A stretch of 64,000 bases of DNA, taken from an uncultured Saprospiraceae bacterium (GTDB lineage Bacteria > Bacteroidota > Bacteroidia > Chitinophagales > Saprospiraceae). The position numbers and the translations under genes are program-made. The notes beneath the pieces are model-generated. The model was given only the letters and a program-made list of their open reading frames with translations. It made no database searches and was not told the origin of the DNA. Positions 1 to 7,611 of this stretch are shown piece after piece. Location: contig CALFWO010000062.1 of assembly GCA_937928045.1 (NCBI GenBank), positions 62,001-126,000 of the forward strand. The letters run 5' to 3'. Each line of letters starts with the position of its first letter. Position 1 is the stretch's first letter.

Positions 1-221
1 GGCATTCCGCCGAAAATGGAGTTGGTCCACCAACTTCGCTCACCCGTCGTTTTCCTCAAATTGTTGATCTCCTCTCCATAAGCGTGAGATGAAACAATGT
101 CATGAGCTTCCAACACTTTGCCTTGTGTTTGAGGAATAAAGTACATAACTGGAACTAGAAGAAAAATAATTCCGGCTACAACATGGGGCATAATCTTAGA
201 AACCAAAGTGCTATTAGACAT
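1..221 (-). CDS. N-terminus of a YfhO-like multi-pass membrane protein (cut by window edge)
   Basis: Only the first 73 codons are present; the gene continues past base 1. The translation starts MSNSTLVSKIMPHVVAG, has one strong hydrophobic segment at about residues 12-30, and then a stretch containing LEAHDI, a conserved Glu-rich portion and WTNSIFGGM. The order hydrophobic helix, then a Q/H-D-I motif, then TGE..W.N.IFGGMP is what I know from the start of large Bacteroidota YfhO-family membrane proteins, which are related to lipid-linked glycosyltransferases. The start ATG (219-221) is the first Met, and the region between it and the divergent gene at 452 has no other gene. Function beyond the family is unknown. 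The family call rests on memory of the N-terminal motif only. Confidence 0.7.
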   Translation of the reverse strand, partial: MSNSTLVSKIMPHVVAGIIFLLVPVMYFIPQTQGKVLEAHDIVSSHAYGEEINNLRKTTGERSWWTNSIFGGM

Positions 222-391
222 AGTGTACTGTTTAATGAAGTCTTTCCACAAAAATAATCTTTTCAGGCCGCAATTAGCCTTTAATTCAGATTGTATTCTG
301 TCTTTTTTCTAAAGATATTATAGCCTTTTCATACAAAATAGATTGGCTGCGATTTTTTATTTCGTTTCAACATTTATTTAGTGGCTCAACA

Positions 392-423
392 TTGTTGATT
401 CAGTAATTCTCTATTTAAATTTG
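392..423 (+). promoter_or_regulatory. Bacteroidota-type promoter for the GDPD/Dabb lipoprotein operon
   Basis: A TAAATTTG element at 416-423 matches the Bacteroidota -7 consensus TAnnTTTG. TTGTTG lies at 392-397, giving TTG-to-TAnnTTTG spacers of 18 or 21 bases, which fits the known -33/-7 layout. The first ATG follows 28 bases later at 452. The rest of the 222-451 intergenic stretch shows no gene. Confidence 0.5.
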
Positions 424-451
424 GGCGCAGAGATAACAAACAATTGGAATT

Positions 452-1384
452 ATGAATATTACGCAGTTGATAGGTTCACTGTTGCTTAGTGCTACACTAT
501 ACTCTTGTTCGCTAATTCCAGAAACTCAACCAAACGCAAAAATGAACACTAAAATTGACTTTCAAGGCCATCGGGGTGCACGAGGATTACTTCCAGAGAA
601 TACTATTCCTGCTTTTTTATTGGCTCTATCATTCCCGGAGATACAAACTTTGGAATTAGATGTTGCCGTTTCTGCGGATAAAAAAGTCATTGTTACTCAT
701 GAACCCTATTTTTCTCATCATATCAGTAGTCATCCTGATGGCAGGCCAGTAACTGAGGCGGAGGAAAAGGGGCTGAATATCTATAAAATGACTGTTGAAG
801 AACTTGGGACTTTTGATGTAGGAAAAAGAGGTAACACCAGATTTCCCGATCAGCAACCTTTGGCTGTTGCCAAACCCACTTTATCAGCTATGGTCAAAGC
901 CATTAAGGAGTTTTGCAAGAAAAACGATCGACATTTTCCTTATTTGGATTTAGAAATAAAAAGTAGGCCAGATTACTACGACATCTATTTTCCGCAGCCA
1001 GAAAAATTCGTACAATTGGTTATCAATGAACTTTCTGAGCTGGAAATATTGAATAAAACGAATCTGCAGAGTTTTGATGTTAATATTCTTGAATCCATTC
1101 ATCTGCAAGCGCCAGAGGTATCTACTTCACTCCTTGTGGAACATCCAAAAAGTTTAGAAGAACATCTTTCCACCATTTCATTTAAACCAAACAATTTTTC
1201 TCCATATTTTGAATTTGTAACGGAAGATCTAATCAGGAAATGCAGAGCTCTGAACATCAAAGTAGTTCCTTGGACAGTAAATGAATTAAAAGATTTACAG
1301 AGAATGGTTGATCTCGAGGTTGATGGAATAATTACCGATTATCCTAACCGAATTCAATTGATTAATTTTACTAAAAACAACTAA
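452..1384 (+). CDS. Glycerophosphodiester phosphodiesterase, lipoprotein
   Basis: This 310-residue protein hydrolyses glycerophosphodiesters to an alcohol and glycerol-3-phosphate, by family. A short signal ends in the lipobox LYSC (Cys19), so it should be lipid-anchored in the envelope. The GDPD core begins at HRGARG (His40, Arg41), continues with PENT (Glu49), ELDV (Glu68, Asp70) and THEP (His83, Glu84), the expected metal-binding and catalytic residues. The C-terminus has the VDGIITDYP motif typical of the end of the TIM barrel. The next gene starts 4 bases after the stop, so the two are probably one operon. A TAnnTTTG promoter lies just upstream. Whether the substrate is phospholipid-derived or teichoic-like cannot be told. 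Confidence 0.88.
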   Translation: MNITQLIGSLLLSATLYSCSLIPETQPNAKMNTKIDFQGHRGARGLLPENTIPAFLLALSFPEIQTLELDVAVSADKKVIVTHEPYFSHHISSHPDGRPVTEAEEKGLNIYKMTVEELGTFDVGKRGNTRFPDQQPLAVAKPTLSAMVKAIKEFCKKNDRHFPYLDLEIKSRPDYYDIYFPQPEKFVQLVINELSELEILNKTNLQSFDVNILESIHLQAPEVSTSLLVEHPKSLEEHLSTISFKPNNFSPYFEFVTEDLIRKCRALNIKVVPWTVNELKDLQRMVDLEVDGIITDYPNRIQLINFTKNN

Positions 1385-1388
1385 TCCA

Positions 1389-1811
1389 ATGAAATTATAT
1401 AGTCTTATTTTCACTGCATTATGCTTCATATTCATTCAATCCTGTAATACTCCTGAAGTAAAACCCAATTTACCGGTAGCGGAAAATTTTGTAGCGCAAA
1501 AACCTGGATTCATTCATACCGTTTTCTTTTGGATGAAAGAGGACATTTCAGTCGCCGACCATGAAAAATTCAAAAAAGAACTTGCGAAACTGGAAAAATG
1601 TTCTTCAATTCAATCAGTTTACTGGGGACCGCCTGCTATTTCTGAAAGAGATGTTGTAGATAGCAGTTTCGATTATGCTTGGGTGGTTCATTTTAAAAAT
1701 TCAGCGGATCAAGATGCCTATCAAGTAGATCCCATTCACTTGGCTTTTGTAGAATCTTGTAAAAATTTGTGGGAAAAAGTTCAGGTGTTTGACAATTTCG
1801 TTTCTAACTAA
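1389..1811 (+). CDS. Dabb-domain (stress-responsive A/B barrel) lipoprotein
   Basis: The 140-residue product has a lipoprotein signal ending FIQSC (Cys19). Residues about 40-137 form a single Dabb domain: the start HTVFFWMK and the later WVVHFKNSADQDAYQVDPIH are the family hallmarks, the latter being the strand-helix that ends in D-P-x-H. Dabb proteins are dimeric alpha/beta barrels, some enzymatic, many of unknown role. The gene follows the phosphodiesterase by 4 bases and is probably co-transcribed with it. A secreted lipidated Dabb protein is common in Bacteroidota, but its substrate is unknown. I infer an envelope location and make no functional claim. Confidence 0.8.
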   Translation: MKLYSLIFTALCFIFIQSCNTPEVKPNLPVAENFVAQKPGFIHTVFFWMKEDISVADHEKFKKELAKLEKCSSIQSVYWGPPAISERDVVDSSFDYAWVVHFKNSADQDAYQVDPIHLAFVESCKNLWEKVQVFDNFVSN

Positions 1812-1974
1812 CAAGTGATTCTTAACATAAAACCTAAGTAAATCCAAGATTAGTGTAGGATTCACCTTAACATTTAAGGGAATTAGGACTACTTTTTTAC
1901 CAAATCCTTAACTCAGTTCCATGCTACTTTTCTAAGTCTCTGTAGTCTTTTAAGTAACCAAACAGTTATTTGTT

Positions 1975-2550
1975 ATGAAAAAGACAATCTTTTTATTTGC
2001 GCTTATTCTAGGAGTGAGTGGATTAGCAGTGGCTCAGACATGTGGAACCGGAAACGGATATAATAATTACGGATACAGTTCTAATGCAGGATATGGTAAT
2101 GATTATTACTACAATTCTAACAGCCAATTTTTAGGAACAATTACTTCTCGTTGGAGAGGAAACTTTGATCGACACCGTGTTGTGGATGCTCGATTAGCGA
2201 AAAATGGACGCAACAAAGTTACAATTGAATATTTCTTTGCCAATGGAGATGTGCTTGAAGTACAGGCGCGAAGAAGAACAGGAAATGCATACGGTCATCA
2301 CCGAGGAAACGGCGCTCAGCGTGGAAATGGACAGCGCTTCGGAAATAATTACCATTTCAATTCAAACGGAAATCTTCCAAGAGGAGAATTCGAAATCCAT
2401 TGTGCTTCCATTAATGGAAGAGCCATTCCTATCAATTGTGGAACGTTAACAGTAGATCGTACTAACGGCAGAAAGTTAAACACACATTTGGATATGGAAG
2501 TTAGCCGAAGAGAAAGTTTTAAAGGTACAGTAAGAGTTTTCGATTTTTAA
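1975..2550 (+). CDS. Secreted Gly/Asn/Tyr/Arg-rich protein of unknown function
   Basis: The 191-residue protein opens with a clean Sec signal (MKKTIFLFALILGVSGLAVAQ, cleaved near residue 21). Residues about 22-50 are a low-complexity Gly-Asn-Tyr-Ser stretch. The middle holds charged segments resembling a beta sandwich (RWRGNFDRHRVVDARLAK) and a His/Gly/Arg/Asn-rich linker around residues 100-125. Two to four Cys residues sit in the C-terminal half (EIHCAS, INCGTL). No catalytic motif is visible. The mature protein looks basic. The gene stands alone between a 160-base gap and a strong terminator. I do not recognise the family. Confidence 0.7.
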   Translation: MKKTIFLFALILGVSGLAVAQTCGTGNGYNNYGYSSNAGYGNDYYYNSNSQFLGTITSRWRGNFDRHRVVDARLAKNGRNKVTIEYFFANGDVLEVQARRRTGNAYGHHRGNGAQRGNGQRFGNNYHFNSNGNLPRGEFEIHCASINGRAIPINCGTLTVDRTNGRKLNTHLDMEVSRRESFKGTVRVFDF

Positions 2551-2609
2551 ATTGCAAATCGTTGTCTTACGACAACTCACCCGATAAATTAGATATAGTT
2601 TCTATGTTC

Positions 2610-2645
2610 TGTCCCGGTCTAGGTCAACTAGGTCGGGACATTTTT
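2610..2645 (+). terminator. Rho-independent terminator after the secreted basic protein
   Basis: TGTCCCG at 2610-2616 pairs with CGGGACA at 2634-2640, extended inward by CTAG/CTAG, and is followed by TTTTT at 2641-2645. It lies between two convergent genes; the T tract serves only the plus strand. Confidence 0.85.
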
Positions 2646-2648
2646 CTA

Positions 2649-5510
2649 TCAATATTTAATATTAACTTTTAATTCAATGTTATCTTCCTTTTTCTTTTTT
2701 AGAATAGAACGGTAAACAGCATCCTGCATTTTTCTACGCAGTTGTTTCTTGTTTAAAATTTTATTATTGACTTTAGGATGTACTCGATTGGTATTAAAAA
2801 TAAAAACCAAATCATACTTCGGATCTACCCAAAACAATGCTCCTGTAAAACCTTTATGCCCGTAACTACTAGAAGATATTTTTCTTGACAAATTACTTTT
2901 CTTAGAATTACTTCTTTTGTCAAAAGCCAAACCTCGATGATTACCATAACTCGCTCGAGTAAAAATATCTAAAGTTTTTTCTTCGAGGAATCGAGTTCCG
3001 CCATATACTCCTTTATTTAACATTAGTTGTCCTAAAATGGATAAATCCCTTGCGTTTGCGAACAAACCAGCACTGCCTCCAACTCCTCCTTCTAAAGCTG
3101 CAGATTCGTCATGGACATATCCGCGCAATTCTTGTAACCGCCAAAATCGATCATGCGCTGTTGGTGCAATTTCAGAGACATCAAATTTGCGAAGGGGTTT
3201 ATACGCTGTTCTTCTTAAATTTAGTTTTTGATAATAATGTTTATCTAAATATTGGTCTAACGAAAGCTGCGTTTTCTTTTCAAATATGCGCTGTAACAAC
3301 ATAAAATTTACATCACTATATCTAAATTTTTTTCGCTTGGCTGTCAAGTTTTCGACGCGTTGCCAAATACTATCCTTCGAATGAATATTAAAGTAAAAAT
3401 CCTTTGCGACCTCAATCTGATAGGGGCCAGTTTTTTTATTACTCGTATACGCATTTACATCCGGTCGAATATTCTTAGGATATACAATTGGTACAATTGG
3501 CATAGCAGGCTGAATACCAGACCGATGGGTCAGTAAATCCTTAATCGTGACGCGTTTGATTCGACTTTTAGATGAAAGATCCAAGTGTTTGCTAATTCGA
3601 TCACTGATTTTATAAGTTTTAAGCTCATATTCTCTCATGGCAACTAATGCCGTCCCTGCGACCTTTGAAACAGAAGCAACATCGTAAAGATTATTCCATT
3701 TCACAGTCTCTAACTTGGCCGAGTCAAGATGTCCAAAACTTTTTTCGTAAACTAATTTCCCTTCTTTAAGTATGGCGATTTGACACCCCGGAAAAGCACC
3801 ATCTTTGATTCCTTTCTTCGCAAGTAAATCTAATCGATACAAAATTGTTGGATCCATTCCAACTTCTTTTGCAGTTCCTGTTCTTATTCGCGTAACTTCA
3901 GTTTGTAATCCTGATCCAGATATAAAAGTGGAATCAAGCGTCAATGGAAATATTCCTTTAAAAGCCCTTCCTCCAAAGATAAACTCTCCAAGGTAATTTT
4001 GAGTTTCCATAGAATTGTCAAAAGCCTGAATTATACTATTTGCCACAGTATCTATTAGGGCTAAATTCCCAGGATTTCCAATATTAATTAATACAGAATT
4101 ATTAGCTGAAAGAACGTTTTTAATCTTAACTAAAAGTGCGCTATCCCGATCAACATCCAATTCGACATTATTTAAATAAAATAAAACTGGTCGACCTACG
4201 AATGCTGCATCATTAAATTCAGTCAATATTTTTTCTCTATCCCACTCAAAAAACTTGGTTCCTGCGTCTGCATAAAATTCAATGCTCTTACCAAATTCAG
4301 TCGAAACTGATGCTCCAAATTCAATAATTCTAAATCTTCGTGTTGAATTTTTGATTGGTAGAAAATCATTTCTATTATAAATTAAACTTGGTGCCTCTTC
4401 CAATAATTTTTTCTTAATTTGAATAAAATTTTCTGAATTCAAATTGGATATAGCTGTGCTACTTTTCTCAATATCATAACCGTCTGTATCAGTCAACCAA
4501 ATACGAGCCTTCAATATTTTACGAACCTTATTATCAAGCATACTGCTGGCTACCAAACTGGAATTTATTAATTCTGAAATCGCTCTTTTAGCAACTCTGG
4601 GATCAAGACTGGTAATCATTAAATCAACTCCTGTAAGATATGCTCGGGCCAAAGTATTTTCTGAAGACATTTGAGATATTTTTAACCCTTCAAATTCAAT
4701 CTGCTCACTAAGAAAATTTGAAATAAAATCTGGCTTAATAATATCGGAAGGCTTACCATCAAACAAACTTGTATCAATCACAATTCCATCCAACCCACTT
4801 TGAACCAAACTATATAAAGTTCTCCAAGGGTAATTGCGATGAATTAAAGTATCATTCGGATTATATATCTGATCATTGAGAACAGAAAAAGTTAAAGCTT
4901 GGTTTTGTTGCCAAGCATTCATCTCGCCAATAGTATTCCTCAATATAGATTCCTCATTATCACTTATAATGCGACCATACGCTGCACTTCCCTTTTTTGC
5001 CAAATGAGCAATAGGGCTAATTTTAACCATATTGATCCCCATCTGATGCGCACTACTTGAAGAAAAATCCCAGAAACTTCCAAACCCATTAAAATCTCGA
5101 TTGGCTAAAAAATTTACTGGATCAGGCAAAGATTCTACATCTGAAAAAGCATTTTGGATAAAAACCGGTTCTTGGATGAAAACAAAAGGAGCAAACATGC
5201 CGAATTGAGAAAGGCTGTCTTGCATTTGTATAAAAGCCGAAGAATTGATTTGGTCAACAGCAAAACCAGATATCTTTTTTTTATCTAATAAATCTGGAAG
5301 GCGTTCAAAGTTTGAATTTTGCTCATTTCCTTGCCAAATAAATAACTGTCCAATTTTTTCTTCTTGACTCAAATCATTGAGCAATGAATCCACTAAGTCA
5401 TCATTCACGTCTAAATAAGCAGCGGCCAGCCCATCATGGTCCACACTAACGCGTTCGCAGGAAGAGAAAAGGGTAAAAAACGAAAGAATTAGAATCCAAT
5501 TTTTAGGCAT
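2649..5510 (-). CDS. Lipoprotein fusing a degenerate GH3 domain to a serine beta-lactamase-like domain
   Basis: I choose the Met at 5510 (MPKNWILILSF) because it gives a lipobox ending FSSC; an ATG 42 bases upstream is less likely. The 953-residue protein has a GH3 N-terminal-like region (about 35-330) with the family framework (EEKIGQLF, MGINMVKISPIAHL, GVDLMI). The KHFPGHGDT motif is absent, and the nucleophile segment FxGLxxTDAL reads FEGLKISQMS, so Gln280 stands where the catalytic Asp should be. After a linker, residues about 560-940 form a class C beta-lactamase/DD-peptidase fold with SVSK (Ser613, Lys616), YSDVN and HKGFTG. GH3/beta-lactamase fusions are known in Bacteroidota and are usually linked to peptidoglycan turnover. 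Here only the serine hydrolase half appears catalytic. Confidence 0.85.
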   Translation of the reverse strand: MPKNWILILSFFTLFSSCERVSVDHDGLAAAYLDVNDDLVDSLLNDLSQEEKIGQLFIWQGNEQNSNFERLPDLLDKKKISGFAVDQINSSAFIQMQDSLSQFGMFAPFVFIQEPVFIQNAFSDVESLPDPVNFLANRDFNGFGSFWDFSSSSAHQMGINMVKISPIAHLAKKGSAAYGRIISDNEESILRNTIGEMNAWQQNQALTFSVLNDQIYNPNDTLIHRNYPWRTLYSLVQSGLDGIVIDTSLFDGKPSDIIKPDFISNFLSEQIEFEGLKISQMSSENTLARAYLTGVDLMITSLDPRVAKRAISELINSSLVASSMLDNKVRKILKARIWLTDTDGYDIEKSSTAISNLNSENFIQIKKKLLEEAPSLIYNRNDFLPIKNSTRRFRIIEFGASVSTEFGKSIEFYADAGTKFFEWDREKILTEFNDAAFVGRPVLFYLNNVELDVDRDSALLVKIKNVLSANNSVLINIGNPGNLALIDTVANSIIQAFDNSMETQNYLGEFIFGGRAFKGIFPLTLDSTFISGSGLQTEVTRIRTGTAKEVGMDPTILYRLDLLAKKGIKDGAFPGCQIAILKEGKLVYEKSFGHLDSAKLETVKWNNLYDVASVSKVAGTALVAMREYELKTYKISDRISKHLDLSSKSRIKRVTIKDLLTHRSGIQPAMPIVPIVYPKNIRPDVNAYTSNKKTGPYQIEVAKDFYFNIHSKDSIWQRVENLTAKRKKFRYSDVNFMLLQRIFEKKTQLSLDQYLDKHYYQKLNLRRTAYKPLRKFDVSEIAPTAHDRFWRLQELRGYVHDESAALEGGVGGSAGLFANARDLSILGQLMLNKGVYGGTRFLEEKTLDIFTRASYGNHRGLAFDKRSNSKKSNLSRKISSSSYGHKGFTGALFWVDPKYDLVFIFNTNRVHPKVNNKILNKKQLRRKMQDAVYRSILKKKKEDNIELKVNIKY

Positions 5511-5643
5511 CAACACATTGTTTTGCAACGATAAGACCAGATTGCATTTCACTCAGGCGCGAACATATTACAATTATTATAAAGATTTAGAGGTTTTGTT
5601 AGAAAAGCAAATAGTTAAATGGAAGATGTTTGCAAAGAGCGAT

Positions 5644-6753
5644 TTAAAAAGACTCTCCGAAGGTCAAATAAAGTCCTGAAACTTCTCTTCCAAAAGCATA
5701 ATCCAACCTCAAATTTATCCCAGCATCCTTCACTAATGGGAATCTGATTCCTGCGCCGTAACTCGGCCAATATCTTTGCTGTGTAAGCTCACTAAAATTT
5801 GGACTAACTGTTCCAATTCCCGCGAATACTGCATATGAAAATTTCCAGAATAGAGGCCCTCTAAATTCAGTTTGGGCCATAATCAACACATTATCCCTAA
5901 GATATCCTTGATAATAGCTTCTCAATAACTTTGACCCTCCAATAATTGGGTATTCAAAAAACGGAACTTCTCCCCAAATGCTATTTTCAAAGAATTGAAA
6001 GCCCAATACATTATGCTCACCAATAGGTATAAACCTTCGGTAATCAACTGATTGTCTCACAAATTTGTATTCAGAGCCCGTTATTTTAGCAGAAAATCTG
6101 ATACCAACTTCAAGGTAATCACCTTTTTTGGTCCAATAGACTCCATCTCGCCTATCTAAAAGAAAAGTAGGACCAATACTTGAAACCCTTCCTCCTTCAA
6201 GTCCAAAAGTATTTTCAGTAAAACTACTTTCTGCGAAAATATCTACGTCAAAGAACCGATAGCTATCAAAAAACCATGAAGCACCCACAAAAATATCATT
6301 TTTCAATGCCTTTAGGCCTAAAAGCTGCATCCGTGGGAATTTTGCAGTATAAAAAGATTGATTTCCAGGAATATCTCCAATTCCAAAATATTCATAGATA
6401 AAGTCATAATAGCCTAATTCCCCTCGAAGCCTATTACCATTCTTGAAAAATAGGTTAAAGGGTAGGTATGAAAGCAATTGCTTTCTAAAGGTATAGACAG
6501 CTCCTATTTGCAAGGATGAAATCTCTTTTGAATCTGGTAGTTTGAAGGCTATAGAGGACCCAGCGCCTAAAGCCAGTTTGGTTTCGGGAGTGTAATAGAC
6601 TATCGGCAAAATAGAAAATTTGACCTTTTTATCTAAAAAATCAACATCTGTAGTGTCCTGAGCTACAATATTTTGAGAAAAAATAAAAAATATTGGAAAA
6701 AAAATCAATACATAGTATCGTCCAAAAACCATTGAAAACAAAGGGTTTTTCAT
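5644..6753 (-). CDS. BamA/TamA-type outer membrane beta-barrel protein without POTRA domains
   Basis: Starting at the Met at 6753, the product has 369 residues with a signal peptide (MKNPLFSMVFGRYYVLIFF, cleaved after IVAQ). The remainder is a barrel of the bacterial surface antigen (Omp85 C-terminal) type: alternating aromatic strands, GGSKLLRSYYQGYLRDN resembling the conserved G-G-x-x-x-R-G-Y/F turn, GAGIRFPLVKDAGINLRLDYAFG near the end, and a terminal Phe. No POTRA-like region precedes it. Proteins of this size in Bacteroidota are annotated as BamA/TamA-family outer membrane proteins; a role in lipid or protein insertion is plausible but unproven. It lies downstream of the sigma factor gene but on the opposite strand. 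Confidence 0.78.
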   Translation of the reverse strand: MKNPLFSMVFGRYYVLIFFPIFFIFSQNIVAQDTTDVDFLDKKVKFSILPIVYYTPETKLALGAGSSIAFKLPDSKEISSLQIGAVYTFRKQLLSYLPFNLFFKNGNRLRGELGYYDFIYEYFGIGDIPGNQSFYTAKFPRMQLLGLKALKNDIFVGASWFFDSYRFFDVDIFAESSFTENTFGLEGGRVSSIGPTFLLDRRDGVYWTKKGDYLEVGIRFSAKITGSEYKFVRQSVDYRRFIPIGEHNVLGFQFFENSIWGEVPFFEYPIIGGSKLLRSYYQGYLRDNVLIMAQTEFRGPLFWKFSYAVFAGIGTVSPNFSELTQQRYWPSYGAGIRFPLVKDAGINLRLDYAFGREVSGLYLTFGESF

Positions 6754-6988
6754 ATTTACACAAGGTAATAAAGCTGGTAACAAAAAAAAATATTAATAAA
6801 GTTGATGTCCGCCTGTATCTTTTTGAGGTATCTGCATTATGTATATGAAACGGTCTTTATGGCGATTAGCTGATAGGCTTATCTCCACAGCCAATTTGGC
6901 TGTGGAGTAAAGCCTTTTTAAGTTGGGGCGCCGAATAGAAAAATTTTTCCTATTTGTCGAATTATCGTAGCCTTGCAAAAAAAGAAGG

Positions 6989-7570
6989 ATGCCTGAGTCC
7001 CCTGAGCAAAATCGTTCTAAAGTGTTAAGTAGTAGTGAACTGTTAGAGGAGTGGAAGATTGTTCAAGCAGCTCAAAAAGACGCTAGTGCATTTGGGAAGC
7101 TTTATTCCAAGTATTTTCCACAAATTTTCAAGTTTATTTATCGGAGGACTGACAATGAACAACTGACTGGTGATCTCACCGCTCAAGTTTTTTTAAAAGC
7201 CCTTCAAAAAATCCACTCCTACTCATATAAAGGTGTTCCGTTTTCAGCTTGGTTGTTTCGAATAGCTTCTAACGAGGTGGTTCAGCACTACAGAGACATC
7301 GGCAAAAACAGGATTGTCGCTTTGGAAAACTACCAAGTTAAAGAATTAATTTCTGAGGAAAAGAGCGAATCAAATGAGGAAGACCTCAAACTTATGATTC
7401 AGTATCTCGGAGAATTAAAGGAAGAAGAGATCCAACTGATTGAGTTGCGATTTTTTGAGCAAAGACCTTTCAAGGAAATAGCTCAAATTATGGATCTCAC
7501 TGAAAATAACACTAAAGTAAAAACCTATCGTATTCTGGAAAGACTGCGAAAGAAAATTATTAGTAATTAA
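6989..7570 (+). CDS. ECF-type RNA polymerase sigma factor
   Basis: The 193-residue protein has sigma region 2 at about residues 32-100 (DASAFGKLYSKYFPQIFKFIYRR, then FSAWLFRIASNEVVQHYRD) and sigma region 4 at about residues 130-190 (LKEEEIQLIELRFFEQRPFKEIAQIMDL then a helix-turn-helix ending RILERLRKKI). This is an ECF subfamily factor that should redirect RNA polymerase to a small regulon. The next gene starts 41 bases downstream and codes for a protein with a short cytosolic N-terminus and one membrane span, the arrangement expected of an anti-sigma factor. A weak -7-like TAGCCTTG is at 6968-6975, close to the start codon. The target promoters are unknown. Confidence 0.88.
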   Translation: MPESPEQNRSKVLSSSELLEEWKIVQAAQKDASAFGKLYSKYFPQIFKFIYRRTDNEQLTGDLTAQVFLKALQKIHSYSYKGVPFSAWLFRIASNEVVQHYRDIGKNRIVALENYQVKELISEEKSESNEEDLKLMIQYLGELKEEEIQLIELRFFEQRPFKEIAQIMDLTENNTKVKTYRILERLRKKIISN

Positions 7571-7611
7571 AATCAACATAAGTTAACTAATACAAAAAGA
7601 ACTTCAAGCTT

